NCBI GenBank assembly: GCA_032622095.1
Contig: CP136069.1
Span: forward strand, 167,208,394 to 167,272,393
Origin: Siphonodentalium dalli
Lineage: Eukaryota > Mollusca > Scaphopoda > Gadilida > Siphonodentaliidae
Direction of reading: 5' to 3'
Length of the DNA stretch: 64,000 nt
This document shows, piece by piece, positions 1 through 10,651 of the stretch; the stretch's first letter is position 1; each line of letters opens with the position of its first letter. Made by a program: the position numbers and the translations under genes. Below the pieces are notes generated by a model. That model had not been told where the DNA came from and ran no database searches. It saw nothing but the letters and a program-made list of their open reading frames with translations.

Positions 1-227
1 CAGATATCTTAAGTTTTTCGTTGCGTTTTAACATAGGAATTGGGAAAGAAACTTAAGATCATATAATAAATGTGTTTATTCTCTAATCAAAACAGTAGAA
101 GGTGTATACAAAATATTGAATATGTGAAATTGTATACATGTATATGCAAGAGATTGCAATATACAGTATGTAAATAGTGTGCCATAAACAAAACATCTAA
201 CACCAGGGGCACCCCACTAATCGAACT

Positions 228-503
228 GTGATCAGCGGGATTCACAGTGTTTGTTTTTCCCCACCCGATCCGCATAGAATTATCAAATATATATATTTAA
301 TTGCAAGGGTAATTGGTGACGAATTTCACTACCTTCTCGTATGTAAAAATATGAACAACGCCCGGCGCAGATTGTTACCAATGTTAACTGACCGACGTCC
401 TAATACAATATTGATGAGTGATTTACTCAATGACGACAATGTAACACACCTCCGCAAGTTGTGCGAATTTATTAAGCTTGTAAATCGAGAAATGACCGAA
501 TAA
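228..503 (+). pseudogene. C-terminal tail of a LINE-type reverse transcriptase ORF (fragment)
   Basis: The open frame ends in a stretch starting IGDEFHYLLVC, followed by a basic helix, a proline-bearing segment and a hydrophobic closing helix before the stop. This IGDE-H-L-C pattern is what I know from the extreme C-terminus of non-LTR retrotransposon ORF2 proteins that are abundant in mollusc genomes. The Cys residues that usually precede IGDE are absent: the upstream residues are low-complexity and probably non-coding, so homology likely begins near 307. No reverse-transcriptase or endonuclease domain is present nearby. It is a 5'-truncated relic rather than an active gene. The family is recognised from memory only; a terminal host exon cannot be excluded. 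Confidence 0.45.
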
Positions 504-949
504 CTCAGCTAGAAAATAGCTCGAACAAGCATTATCATAATTTGTGTAAGAACAGTACCGATATACGCATACACACAGTTATTAATATATATTTATAAAT
601 ATGTATATATGTAAGCATATACAATAAATCTATTTAGTTGTATATGCTTATATATTAGTAATATCCATATACATGTTACAGTGTTATACATATATGTAGC
701 GATGAAGGTTATGTAATGTAATCCATGTATACAACATTTGTCACCCGGAAGCTCACATGCCTATGTACATATTGTATATATTTAACTGTTATTATCTCCA
801 TACCTATGTATGTATAGGTTTATGAGAAATAAACTGATTGGGTATTATTTATCGTCTATATATACTTAATTGTGTACCGGGTTAGCCCACTATTACGTTA
901 TATAAATTTTAACACTGAACTGACCACGGGCACAACATGATGTGATGTT
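504..949. other. AT-rich intergenic sequence, nothing recognised
   Basis: Mostly TATA/ATGT-rich low-complexity sequence with short inverted words such as the ATATGTATATATG region near 600-660. No coding or repeat structure that I can support. Confidence 0.5.
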
Positions 950-1215
950 ATTGACGAAATAACGGAGATATTCAGAAATTAATTTTTTTTTAAAATTAAA
1001 ATATTTTTTTAAGCATTTCTTTTAAAGAGCGTTTTTTTAAAGAAGAAATTTATATTGACTAAATATCGAAGGTATTTAAAACTGAATTTTTTTTTTAAAT
1101 TAAAGAGCGTCTACATTTAAAATATTCTTTTTTTCGAAGAAGGGATTTTAAAGAATGACAACAAACCTCCCCTAAATTTATTTCTTTTTTAATTAAAGAG
1201 CGTTTTTTTTTTCCA
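950..1215. repeat. Dispersed repeat with AAAGAGCGT motif blocks
   Basis: Contains 'aaataacggagatatt' followed by three blocks of AAAGAGCGT separated by poly-T/poly-A tracts (about 1025, 1103, 1193), with 'acaaacctcccc' near 1160. The same order of words occurs at 26085-26170, so this is a dispersed repeat. The AAAGAGCG word also recurs at about 13975, 14104, 47949 and, inverted, at 48130. Confidence 0.5.
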
Positions 1216-2062
1216 AGAAAAGATTTGGTTTGGATAAAACTGCCGCCATGCATCATGTTGATTGCACCCAACTGCTCGCTATAATACCCACCACTTTCTG
1301 TATTGAGTAACTTGAGTGGGTCACGGTAAATTACTCTACCAAATAAAATAGCCACGGTGTTAAGTACTTTACTTATCGCACACGCATACTGTATACGCGG
1401 ACATCCTAATGCAACCAAAATTTAATTGAATGGACTTGTGATGGTAAATATCCGTACGCAAATTCCATTGCGATCCTTTAACCCATGTGTGATGGCTCTG
1501 CTACTGATGCGAACGGACAAAACCATTATTTATCGGAAAACAAAGAAGGACAACTCAAGAACAGAAAGCGAAACATCGTCATTAGATACACTTGACAAAC
1601 CTCCACACCAATTCCAATGAGATCATATAACCCATAACTGTCTGAGATAGTCGGGCGGACAAATCCATTATATTATTTCTTATGTATACAAAGGAGGATA
1701 ATTCAGGAACAGAAAATGCAAATAATGTCTTTTTAAAGAACTCCAACATCGGAATCCCCATTCCAAATTTCATATAAATCCGATGAACTATGTCTGATAT
1801 CTGAGAGGACTGATTTCCAGACAAATAAAGAAGATAACTATATAGACTGGAAAACAACTCCACTGTCTACTCTTTTGAAAGCTGTCAAGATGGCGAATCT
1901 CCATGGCAAGATAACACATGGCTGATATATATGCACGGACGGACGGCCATGCATACGGTAGGACAGACGGACAAAGTAAATCCAGTATACCCATCATATT
2001 TCTTCAAAAAGAGGACTATAATAATTTCCCAAATACAACTAAAATCGTGAGCATTGCAATAT
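1216..2062. other. No recognisable feature
   Basis: Several short open frames overlap on both strands (for example 1426-1620 and 1582-1863) but none has a recognisable motif or splice signals. A degenerate GGACGGACGG/GGACAGACGGAC stretch lies near 1935-1975, a style common in the tails of invertebrate dispersed repeats. Confidence 0.4.
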
Positions 2063-2226
2063 CACTGCATCATAATAATAATCGTCGTCAGCATCGTCGG
2101 CATCAGTATCATCAAATAAACATTATTTTCACCATAATCGTCGTCTTTGCAGTTATCTTTATCATCACCATCGTCGCCATCGTATTCACAATTCACTATC
2201 ATATCATTGTCATCATCATCCAACTT
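2063..2226 (+). repeat. Impure trinucleotide (ATC/GTC) repeat
   Basis: Interspersed CAT/CGT/CGC and ATC triplets run for about 160 bp (cataataataatcgtcgtc, then catcaccatcgtcgcc). It produces a spurious hydrophobic open frame and is best read as a degenerate trinucleotide microsatellite. Confidence 0.6.
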
Positions 2227-2479
2227 TTGGAATGTCTTACTGATAGCCTTTCAGGCCAAAATTTGCTACTGCATTTCTAAAGCAACATATTCCCCGCTAA
2301 TTGCTGGTTGGAAAATGAAACAAAGAGAACAATTCGACCACTATGAGGTGCAAAATTTCCAACTAATGTTATGTCAGGTATATATTTCCAGCCCAGCACT
2401 CCCCAACCCCACCCCTCTGCTGTCGACACGTCCGTGCCACCGTCATCTGCATCATGCATCACTATCATCATCGTCGTAC

Positions 2480-4525
2480 AATATCATCTCCAACAATAAC
2501 AATCACAGCAACAACGGTATGAAACAGCAAAAACACCATACAGCAACGAAAGAGCATAGTCTACTTAGGCACGCCACATCTCACACAGTCTACTTTGCCA
2601 AGCCATAATCTCCCACAGTTTACGTTGGCAAGCCACATCTCCCATAATCTACGTATGCAAGCCACATCTCACACAGTCTACGTAGGCAAGTCACATCTCC
2701 CACAGCCTACGTTGGCAAGCCACTTCTCCCACAATATACGTACACAAGCCACATCTCCCACAATCTACGTAGGCAAGCCACATCTCCAACAGCCTACGTA
2801 GGCAGTCCACAATTCACACAGTCTAAGAAGGCAAACCATACCTCACACAGTCTACATGTACGTAGACAAGCCGCATCTTCAACAATCCAGGCAAGCCACA
2901 ATTTCCACAGTATACGCAGGCAAGCCATATCTCACACAATCTACGTATACAAGCGACATCTCCCATAATCTACGTAGGCATGCTACAATTCCCACAGTCT
3001 AGGTAGGCAAGCCATATATCACAGTATGCGTAGACAAGCCGCATCTCCCACAATCTACGTAGGCAAGCCACCATTCCCACAGTCTATGTAGGCAAGACAC
3101 ATCTCCCGCAATCTACGCAGGCAAGCCACAGGTCCCAGCCTTTGTATGCAAGCCACATCCCACACATTCTACGTAGACAATTCACATCTCCCTCAATCTA
3201 CGTAGGCAAGCCACATCTCACACTGTCGACGTAGGCAAGCCACATCTCACACAATCCACGCAGGTACGCCACAGCTCCCACGTTATACACAGGCAAGCAA
3301 CATCTCCCGCAATCTACGTAGACAAGCCACATTTACCACAATCTGCAACATCATCTTCAATAACACCAATCGCAACAACAACGTTATGACACAGCAAAAA
3401 CACCACACAACATCGACAGAGCATAGTCTACTTAGGGAAGCCACATCTCCCACATTCTAGGCAGGCAAGCCACATCCCACACAATCTACTTAGGCAAGCC
3501 ACATCTCCGTCAGTCTACGTACGTAAGCCACATCGCCCATAGTATACGCATGTAAGCCACATCTCCAACAATCTACGTATGCAATCCACACCCCCACAAT
3601 GTACTAAGGCAAACCACATATTCCATAGTCTGCGTAGGCAGGCCACATCACCCACAATCTACGTAGGCAAGCCACATCTCCCACAATCTACGTAGGCAAG
3701 CCACACCTCTCACAATCTACGTAGGCAGTCCACAATTCCCACAGTCAATGAAGGCAATAGATAACAAAGCCATCATCTCCAATAATAACAATCACAGCAA
3801 CAACCTTATGACACAGCAAAAACATCATACAACAACGAATTCTACTTAAGCAAGCCACATCTCCCACAATCTACGCAGGCAAGCCAAATCTCCCGCAATC
3901 TACGTAGGCAAGCCACATCTCCCACAGTCTACTTAGGCAAGCCACATATCCACAGTCTACGTACGCAAGCCACATCTCCCACAGTCTACGCAGGCAATCC
4001 ACATCTCCCCCTATCTACGTAGGCAAGCCACACCCCAACACTCTACTTTGGCAAACCACATATCCCACAGTATACGTAGGCAAGCCACATCTCCCACAAT
4101 CTACATAGGCAAGCCACATCTTCCGCAATGTACTGAGGAAAGCCTCGTCTCTCACAGGCTACGTTGGCAAGCCACGTTTCCCACAATTTACGTAGGCAAG
4201 CCACGTCTCCCACAATCTACGTAGGCAAGCCACACCCCAACACTCTACGCTGGCAAACCACATATCCCACAGTATACGTAGGCAAGCCACATCTCCCACA
4301 ATCTACATAGGCAAGCCACATCTTCCGCAATGTACTTAGACTAGCCTCGTCTCTCACAGGCTACGTAGGCAAGCCACGTTTCCCACAATCTACGTAAGCA
4401 AGCCACGTTTCCCACAATCTACGTAAACAAGCCACGTCTCCCACAATCTACGGAGGCGAGCCACATCCCACAATCTACGTAGACAAGCCGCATCTCCCAC
4501 AATATACGTAGGCACGCCACATCTA
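2480..4525 (+). repeat. 29-bp minisatellite with an interspersed ~90-bp module (higher-order repeat)
   Basis: About 60 diverged copies of a 29-bp unit, consensus 'caagccacatctcccacaat' followed by 'ctacgtagg'; the unit carries the palindrome CTACGTAG. A different module of about 85-90 bp, containing 'atgacacagcaaaaacacca', occurs three times (about 2480-2570, 3347-3437, 3769-3850). Each occurrence ends in 'tctactta' and leads back into the 29-bp units. The array is therefore composite, not a simple tandem array. Short open frames inside it are by-products. Confidence 0.85.
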
Positions 4526-4734
4526 CCAAAATCAGCAAGTCGTCTAATATATCAATAGTGGTGTATTTCCTAGATAGGAGATGATTGCCTGCCTCGTCGC
4601 AAGATTCATAGTATAGTAAAATATTTCAAAACGATATTCTAGACATATTTATGAGCAAATCTAGTTTGAGATATCAAGAATTTTCGAAAAAACATGGGTC
4701 TAATTAATTCACAACAAATGAAACGAAATTTGAA
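4526..4734. other. Unique-looking spacer
   Basis: Sequence between two repeat arrays; nothing recognised. Confidence 0.4.
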
Positions 4735-4930
4735 ATATATTTAAAATTGAAGTGAATATGAAAACATTGTTTCCATGAATATGAATACATTGTTAAAATA
4801 GAAAAGAATATGAATACATTGTTTATGTGAATATGAATACATTGTTAAAATTTAAGTAAATATGAATACATTCTTTTCGTAAATATGAATACATGTTTAA
4901 AATATAAGTCAATCCGAATACACTGTTTTC
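4735..4930 (+). repeat. Degenerate AT-rich tandem repeat (GAATATGAATACATTGTT)
   Basis: Five or six copies of 'gaatatgaatacattgtt' separated by 'aaaatagaaaa'-like spacers, with a period of about 35-40 bp. Confidence 0.65.
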
Positions 4931-5337
4931 TATAGAACTGCAACAGTTAACTACCAATGTTGATACAAATTAATGTATAATATGTCTTTAAATTGTTCCT
5001 TCAATAAAGCCACGGAGAGCGGCGACACACCTAGTATAAGCTTATTATTTTGAACATTTTGAATACCGTATTGATTACTCAACACATGCAGCTCTGTTAG
5101 AAAAGCTGTATATCCACATTTGGGGTGTTCTGCTCTAACAGTAATGGGAACAATATTCAAACAGTGTGAGCGGATAGATAACCACATTTAAAGATGCATT
5201 CAGGGTTTCATATTTCCAGTAGCAACAGCAACATTAACTGAACATTCTTGTTGATTCCTCTAAACATCGATACTATAAAATAAATACATAACAAATTCAA
5301 TATCGAACAACATAGTGTCTGTCTTTTATTACATATA
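4931..5337. other. No recognisable feature
   Basis: AT-rich spacer between a tandem repeat and a MITE. A short minus-strand open frame (5187-4951) has no recognisable features. Confidence 0.4.
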
Positions 5338-5339
5338 TA

Positions 5340-5451
5340 CAGTAATGCCCTAAGTAATCGACTCTTTAACTACAGCAGAATTACGGGTAACTTTTCAGGA
5401 TTTAGTCGGAAATATGGCTTGTTGCCATTCATCGGAAAGCTCTCCCCGAGC
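5340..5451 (+). mobile_element. MITE family 1, left half (TA-flanked, CAGTAATGC termini)
   Basis: Starts CAGTAATGCCCTAAGTAATC after a TA and runs through 'gattta gtcggaaatatgg' to 'gctctccccgag', where similarity to the full copy at 39518-39679 stops. The right half is missing; the 48-bp tandem array begins shortly after. A longer copy is at 41586-41802. Confidence 0.75.
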
Positions 5452-5490
5452 AATGTTAGCATGTGTATTGTTATGTCAGAGTGTCAGATT

Positions 5491-6432
5491 GGCACGCAAT
5501 ATTAGCCTGTACTTACTTGTTTGGTTGTAGTGAAGGAATGCATGCAATATTAGCATTTACTTACTTGTTTGGTTGTAGTGAAGGAATGCATGCAATATTA
5601 GCATTTACTTACTTGTGTGGTTGTAGTGAAGGAATTCATGCAATATTAGCCTGTACTTACGTGTTTGGTTGTAGTGAAGGAATGCATGCAATATTAGCAT
5701 TTACTTACTTGTTTGGTTGTAGTGAAGGAATGCATGCAATATTAGCCTGTACTTACGTGTTTGGTTGTAGTGAAGGAATGCATGCAATATTAGCATTTAC
5801 TTACTTGTGTGGTTGTAGTGAAGGAATTCATGCAATATTAGCCTGTACTTACGTGTTTGGTTGTAGTGAAGGAATGCATGCAATATTAGCATGTACTTAC
5901 TTGTTTGGTTGTAGTGAAGGAATGCATGCAATATTAGCATTTAATTACTTGTTTGGTTGTAGTGAAGGAGTGCATGCAATATTAGCATTTACTTACTTGT
6001 TTGGTTGTAGTGGAGGAATGCATGCACTATTAGCATTTACTTACTTGTTTGGTTGTAGTGGAGGAATGCATGCACTATTAACATTTACATACTTGTTTGG
6101 TTGTAGTGAAGGAATGCATGCACTATTAGCATTTACTTACTTGTTTGGTTGTAGTGAAGGAATGCATGCACTATTAGCATTTACATACTTGTTTGGTTGT
6201 AATGCATGCACTATTAGCATTTACTTACTTGTTTGTTTGTAGTGAAGGAACGCATGCACTATTAGCATTTACATACTTGTTTGGTTGTAGTGAAGGAATG
6301 CATGCACTATTAGCATTTACATACTTGTTTGGTTGTAATGCATGCACTATTAGCATTTACTTACTTGTTTGGTTGTAGTGAAGGTATACATGCTCTATTA
6401 GCATTTACTTACTTGTTTGGTTGTAGTGTAGT
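5491..6432 (+). repeat. 48-bp minisatellite with conserved reading frame
   Basis: About 19-20 copies of a 48-bp unit (16 codons) containing 'gaaggaatgcatgcaatatt' and 'ttacttgtttggttgtagt'. Because 48 is a multiple of three, a frame stays open for 259 codons (5463-6242) and would encode a repeated 16-residue hydrophobic unit, EGMHAILAFTYLFGCS. Variants cluster by position: 'caatatt' in the first half, 'cactatt' in the second. This suggests regional amplification. Near 6200 and 6335 an 8-bp deletion (gtgaagga) breaks the frame, which argues against protein-level selection at the right end. No promoter, signal or splice site is evident. Confidence 0.85.
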
Positions 6433-7010
6433 AATTTTTGGTACGTCAGAGCGTCAGATTGGCATGCAATTGACTAAACGCGTTGATTAAATTCGTGACT
6501 CAACCGCGGAATACAATCCGCTCAACAAATTATCTCTCAACGTGTTGACTAGACATATTAGTCAGCAAGAGTTTCAGTGTTGTCTCAAACATCCAATACT
6601 ACAGCTATTTATTACATGATCCTACCTTTATTCCATTCAATAAACCAATTCTATAAATTATGATATGAAACGTTCGTTTAATAACAGGAAATAGTGCCAG
6701 GTGACATTTGACTTCCGGTTTGTCGTCTGTTTACATTTCCTACGCTACGTCTCATAATAATATGGCTTCCAAATTGTTTCAACAAACTCTAATAAAAGAC
6801 AAGTGTGAAAAGTTTATCATTAAATATACGCCATTATATAGTTACGTCAAAGATTCGTTGTTTATCTGGGACTATTTCCTCACGCGGGCAACGACGCATA
6901 GTAACGTGAGACGTCATCGCATGCCTTAAGAACCCGGTGTTAGTTTCACATCCCATTTGTAGAGTTAAATATGTTTTTTCGAGGTTTTCGTTCATGTAAT
7001 AAATATAATC
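6433..7010. other. Array flank, no supported gene
   Basis: Right flank of the 48-bp array. The words 'gtcagagcgtcagattggc' at 6447 echo 'gtcagagtgtcagattggc' at 5475 on the other side, so flanking sequence is itself duplicated around the array. A 73-codon open frame (6708-6929) has no recognised motif. Confidence 0.45.
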
Positions 7011-7012
7011 TA

Positions 7013-7147
7013 CAACTCATCCCCAGTTTCTAGCGAAATTTACAAAACGCGTCAAGTAAATTAGGACTGGACCTCACCAAAGGCTCGGTCCAACCCTAAG
7101 TTATTGGACTCGTTTTGTAAATTGCGCTTTAAACTGGGAACTCGTTG
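7013..7147. mobile_element. Small palindromic MITE flanked by TA
   Basis: Inverted arms of about 60 bp: left begins CAACTCATCCCCAGTTT, right ends AAACTGGGAACTCGTTG, and TA stands on both sides (7011-7012, 7148-7149). Length 135 bp, no coding capacity. TA target duplication suggests a Tc1/mariner-type mobiliser, by inference. Confidence 0.7.
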
Positions 7148-7149
7148 TA

Positions 7150-7590
7150 TATCGTATATATACGGCATCTCCGAAGTATGACGCACCGACCTTACATGAC
7201 ATTAAACATTCCAAGCGACTATCTTCTGATTGGTCACGACTGAGTTTTGTCGCGGTCTGTTGGTGGTGGACACTGACGTAATATAGTCTTAATTAACGGG
7301 ATTCTCACAATGAACGACGACAGATTATTATTACGAATATCAATTTGTAGTCGTATTTTTTTTTCAGACTGCCCAAAAAAACTTTTCGCAGAATTGACGA
7401 CGACGAATCCGTTTGTGAGACGATCGGTCACGTGGCTATTTAATAGTCTCTCAGACTCAGTCTTGGTAATCTCTCTTAATGATAAAATCATAGTTCACAC
7501 GTAGAGCATCGTAACATTTGACGTACGTTTTGCATAAATAAATTTCTTGGGTTCAATACAACGAAAACTCTTGAATTGTACATATCGTCA
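7150..7590. other. No recognisable feature
   Basis: Open frames overlap on both strands (7234-7504) without recognisable motifs. Confidence 0.35.
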
Positions 7591-7691
7591 TAATCACATG
7601 TACCAAAATTACATAATCACATGTACCAAAATCACACATACCATAACCACATGTACTATAACCACATGTACCATAATCACATGTACCAAAT
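7591..7691 (+). repeat. Short tandem repeat (CACATGTACCATAA)
   Basis: Six or so copies of 'aatcacatgtaccaaa/aaccacatgtaccat' with a 15-18 bp period. Confidence 0.7.
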
Positions 7692-7994
7692 TTTTAAAAT
7701 AAATTCCAGACACAAGTGAGAAAATCTATTTTGAAATAACGAGAATTTTAGGCAAAATATGCATCTGGGCATTAATATGATAAATATAATTTATTGATGA
7801 ACATCCCGCCCCCCCCCCAAAGTGCCCCGCCAAAGTTTAAGATATATGGGCAGGAGTTATGGTACATCAGCTTTATAACAACATATCATTGAATAAAAAA
7901 TCAACATCATCGAATATTGTACATTCTAAATATGTAAATGTGATCCTTTTATTTCCAAACTTCAAATGTAGTGCCACGAATGTACTGATAAATC

Positions 7995-8229
7995 TCATAT
8001 TATGTTTGCAATAAAATATGTTTAAACCAAATGTTAGAATGTACACTTTCTATTTCTTCCCAAGTCGAATAGATATTCATTCAAATATACGGCCAGTTTG
8101 GCAGACGAATCTGAACAATTCTGAACAAAAACGATAAGTGAACATGTAATTAGTCACCGCATTCAGTCTGATGCAAGTTTCAAGCCAACCAAAATTCATC
8201 TGCAAAATAGCCGTCTGATACTGGAGTTT
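7995..8229 (-). pseudogene. Partial tandem copy of the CTLD terminal half-exon plus 3'UTR
   Basis: Read on the minus strand, 8226-8077 aligns with the second half of the intact CTLD exon (8462-8307). It shares LQYQ at the start, the three cysteines, FVCQTGR near the end, and then a stop. It has 49 codons against 51 in the intact exon and no internal stop. The 3'UTR is duplicated too ('aaatatgt-taa-ccaaat' then 'ctatttatt/ctatttctt'). The first half of the exon (MWIDG to WVHWDG) is missing, and no acceptor in the right phase precedes the copy, so it cannot replace exon 3 as it stands. Confidence 0.7.
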
Positions 8230-8274
8230 ATTTTTAAATATGTCTAAGCCAAATACAGGATTGTACTCTTCCTA

Positions 8275-8280
8275 TTTATT
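8275..8280 (-). promoter_or_regulatory. Polyadenylation signal AATAAA of the PAN-CTLD gene
   Basis: AATAAA on the minus strand, 27 nt after the stop of exon 3. A second AATAAA lies at 8232-8227. Confidence 0.5.
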
Positions 8281-8306
8281 TTGATCGACATGCACGTCTA
8301 CTAGAT

Positions 8307-8530
8307 TCAGCCGAACATACGGCCGGTTTGGCAGACGAATTTGTACAATGGTGATGATGAACATAGGTGATCGTGGAAATTGTAGTCGTCATCCCCTCTC
8401 ATTCTGAGGCACACATCTTGCTCACCTTCATCGAACACATAATTCGCCCTCTGATATTGGAGTTGTCTCCCGTCCCAATGAACCCAGGTCGATGTAGAGT
8501 TGTGTTGTTTGCCATCTATCCACATCTGAT
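8307..8530 (-). CDS. Secreted PAN-CTLD protein, exon 3 (C-terminal half of the C-type-lectin domain)
   Basis: The acceptor is a T-rich tract ending 'attacaag' before ATCAG; entry is in phase 1, so the split codon G|AT gives Asp163. The exon encodes residues 163-236 of the assembled protein. It begins QMWIDG and contains WVHWDG (178-183), which matches the WIG/WxWxDG core of C-type-lectin domains. Cys203, Cys219 and Cys229 follow: 203-219 should form the inner disulfide, and 229 pairs with Cys134 from exon 2. The long-loop EPN/QPD sugar motif is absent, and the usual WND reads FHD, so classical calcium-dependent mannose or galactose binding is doubtful. Asn173 sits in an NST glycosylation sequon. 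The stop is followed by AATAAA 27 nt later. Confidence 0.85.
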
Positions 8531-8607
8531 CTTGTAATGGAAAAAAAACATATCATGTGGGTTATATGTAGTGACATTGTAACGTTCTATATACAATGTG
8601 TTCACCC

Positions 8608-8757
8608 GTTGTCTCCCGTCCCAACGAACACATGGCGATGTAGAGGTTTGTCGTTCGCCATCTATCCACATGTCTTCTTCGAATTAAAAAAAACCCCACA
8701 TTAACAGGTTATATGTAGTGACATTGCAACCTTCTATATACAAATGTGTTCACGGCG
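8608..8757 (-). pseudogene. Partial tandem copy of the first half of CTLD exon 3
   Basis: Direct repeat, about 146 bp period, of 8462-8607. It covers the upstream intron edge and the first half of exon 3. On the minus strand it reads DMWIDGERQTSTS and then has Cys where the intact exon has Trp of WVHW. An AG acceptor in matching phase is still present ('aattcgaag'). The copy then runs into intron-like sequence and lacks the cysteine-bearing half, so it cannot make a full domain. Confidence 0.7.
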
Positions 8758-10067
8758 GATGTGTTATCCTACCTACATGTATATAGAAAATCACTAAGTA
8801 GTATAGTGGATTCCATTTGCTTCATCAAAAGATATATTCAATATTGATGAGCATTATGCCGGGCCGTGCTCCGAAAACGAGGTCGATGAATATATACAGA
8901 TAATTTAATAATAAGCTGCCAATCCACGGAATACTATAAAACCATTGGTTATCACACATTTAGCCATTAAGGTTATTTATCGATAATCTAAATTTCTGCT
9001 TGCAACATAAATGACAGTATCGAGTGATATGACCCCATTTACACCGCGTGCATAACATGTACATGCAAACTATTCGATATTTCATGCGATATATAAAACA
9101 CACGGAGCTTCTATGGTGAACCTACTGGATAACCAGTGTGGGCACATTGTCCACAAGTCAATCACAAACGATGAATTTATGACTCCACTTGATCAATCGA
9201 TAATTCTACGTTTGTGTGTATGACAGCGTGTCGCTTTCAACCTTAGGCCTCTGTGTCTTTTTCGTCGGAAATAATCTCAAATCTCGTTTTACTTCTAACT
9301 TCTACTTATGGTGATTCTCTTGTGAAATGACGGATAAAATTTTTAAGAAATAACATGTTTTGATTACAGTTATGAATTATATAATTTGTCTTCAAACTTT
9401 TCGATTATAACTGCGCAACCTAAAAATCAAACAAGTGGGAAGTCACCATCCACCCCTATATACAAAACATATCGTTTTGTATCTCTGCGCTGAGGCAAAC
9501 TTCCCAGGTATATCTCTGGGTGGATAGGGTAACTTATTTCTAAAACAATACAAAAAAGTATGCATTTATAATTTATCACGTTCAACTGTTAACAAACAAC
9601 TGGGCAACTCAAATCCAGCTGCAGTAAATAATATACATGGGATTGTCTGTTGTCAGAGTAAGGCACCAGGCATATTTCCTTTCTGACTGTAAGCGGCTGG
9701 GTACCAGTTTTTTTTAAAGTTCGACATTCTATAATTATGCCGAACAATGGATGAGACCACAAGTTCAAAAATTGTTGAAAGTGGCACGTTTTGTCTGATT
9801 TTGCTGAAAACAATTCGCGACATCTACTGTTTATAGTATAGGTCGAAAGTGCAAATCAGAATGTTCCGTTGATAAACTTCGCCTGCCGTTTATTATTGAT
9901 ATATTCTGACAGATTGAACTTTATTGCAGGAGTGAAAAAGTTTCACATGGGTTAAAAATTTGTTTTTAGACATTGACCTGAAAACCGGATCACACCATTG
10001 TGCGAAATAATGCTAGGATTCTTTCAGCGTTTTTTTTTAAATTAAGATATGCAATGCTACATATTTT
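8758..10067. other. Intron 2 of the PAN-CTLD gene, no further feature seen
   Basis: Lies between exons 2 and 3. Two short open frames have no recognisable content. Confidence 0.5.
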
Positions 10068-10242
10068 ACAACCGAATCCTTTGTAATGCTCTATTTTTAT
10101 CATGCTTTCGGCCCTATCTGTACCTTCCTCAGGACAATATCAAATGTTAAAACACGATCACATGTTGTACGATTGTCCTGAGGAAGGTCCAGATAGGGCC
10201 GAAAGCTTGATAAAAATAGAGCATTACAAATGATTCGGTTGT
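10068..10242. repeat. Near-perfect 71-bp inverted repeat carrying hammerhead-like motifs
   Basis: Arms 10068-10138 and 10172-10242 are equal in length and differ at only three positions; the spacer is 33 bp. Each arm contains the words CTGAGGA and GAAA separated by a short hairpin (right arm on +, left arm on -). The repeat lies about 400 bp upstream of the PLE reading frame, as expected if it derives from a Penelope-type pLTR. Confidence 0.85.
10173..10213 (+). ncRNA. Hammerhead-ribozyme-like motif (right arm)
   Basis: Can be drawn as a type I hammerhead. Stem I is TTGTC with GATAA (one G-T pair). The core is CTGAGGA, matching CUGANGA. Stem II is GGTCC with GGGCC, loop AGATA. Then comes GAAA, and a minimal stem III around GC with a CUU cleavage triplet. 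One extra A sits between the core and stem II, a departure from the canonical fold. Hammerheads are known in Penelope-like elements; activity here is untested. The left-arm copy has a changed stem II base and a lost U before the cleavage site, so it looks inactive. Confidence 0.45.
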
Positions 10243-10651
10243 TAATATTGCTGTCCATTCTTTGGACTATGGATTATTCTGATAATACATATTTTATTTT
10301 ATATTTTGTGGGCATGAATAACTATAATTCGTGTGAACGAACTACTTCGCTCGAACGAGCAACTATTCATTCACATGAACGAAATGTGTTTTACTCCATG
10401 TCATATATACCGGTCCAATAATGATAATGTTCACGTCCGAAAAATACCAGAATATTTATATTAAGAAGAACAACGAAATGGAAAGTTGCTTGCAGTTGAG
10501 ATATTATTCCTCTCATGTTTTTTCAAGTAAAACGCTTTTATGCGATGTTATATCTACCGTTTTGTTAATTGCTTATATTTATCCTTATTGAACCAAAAAA
10601 GCAGTTTATCGGTCACTGATTTACAGTAAATTTATATATATAGAAACAGAT

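Noticed and set aside
2480-4525. Regularly spaced short repeats resembling a CRISPR array
   Set aside because: Units are contiguous with no unique spacers, are highly diverged, and the genome is animal.
5463-6242. 259-codon open frame as a real repetitive membrane protein
   Set aside because: It coincides exactly with a 48-bp tandem array, lacks gene signals, and nearby units carry frame-breaking 8-bp deletions.
8077-8226. Alternative functional last exon of the CTLD gene
   Set aside because: The AG before CTCCAGTATCAG would splice exon 2 into the wrong frame and the first half of the exon is missing; kept only as a degenerate copy.
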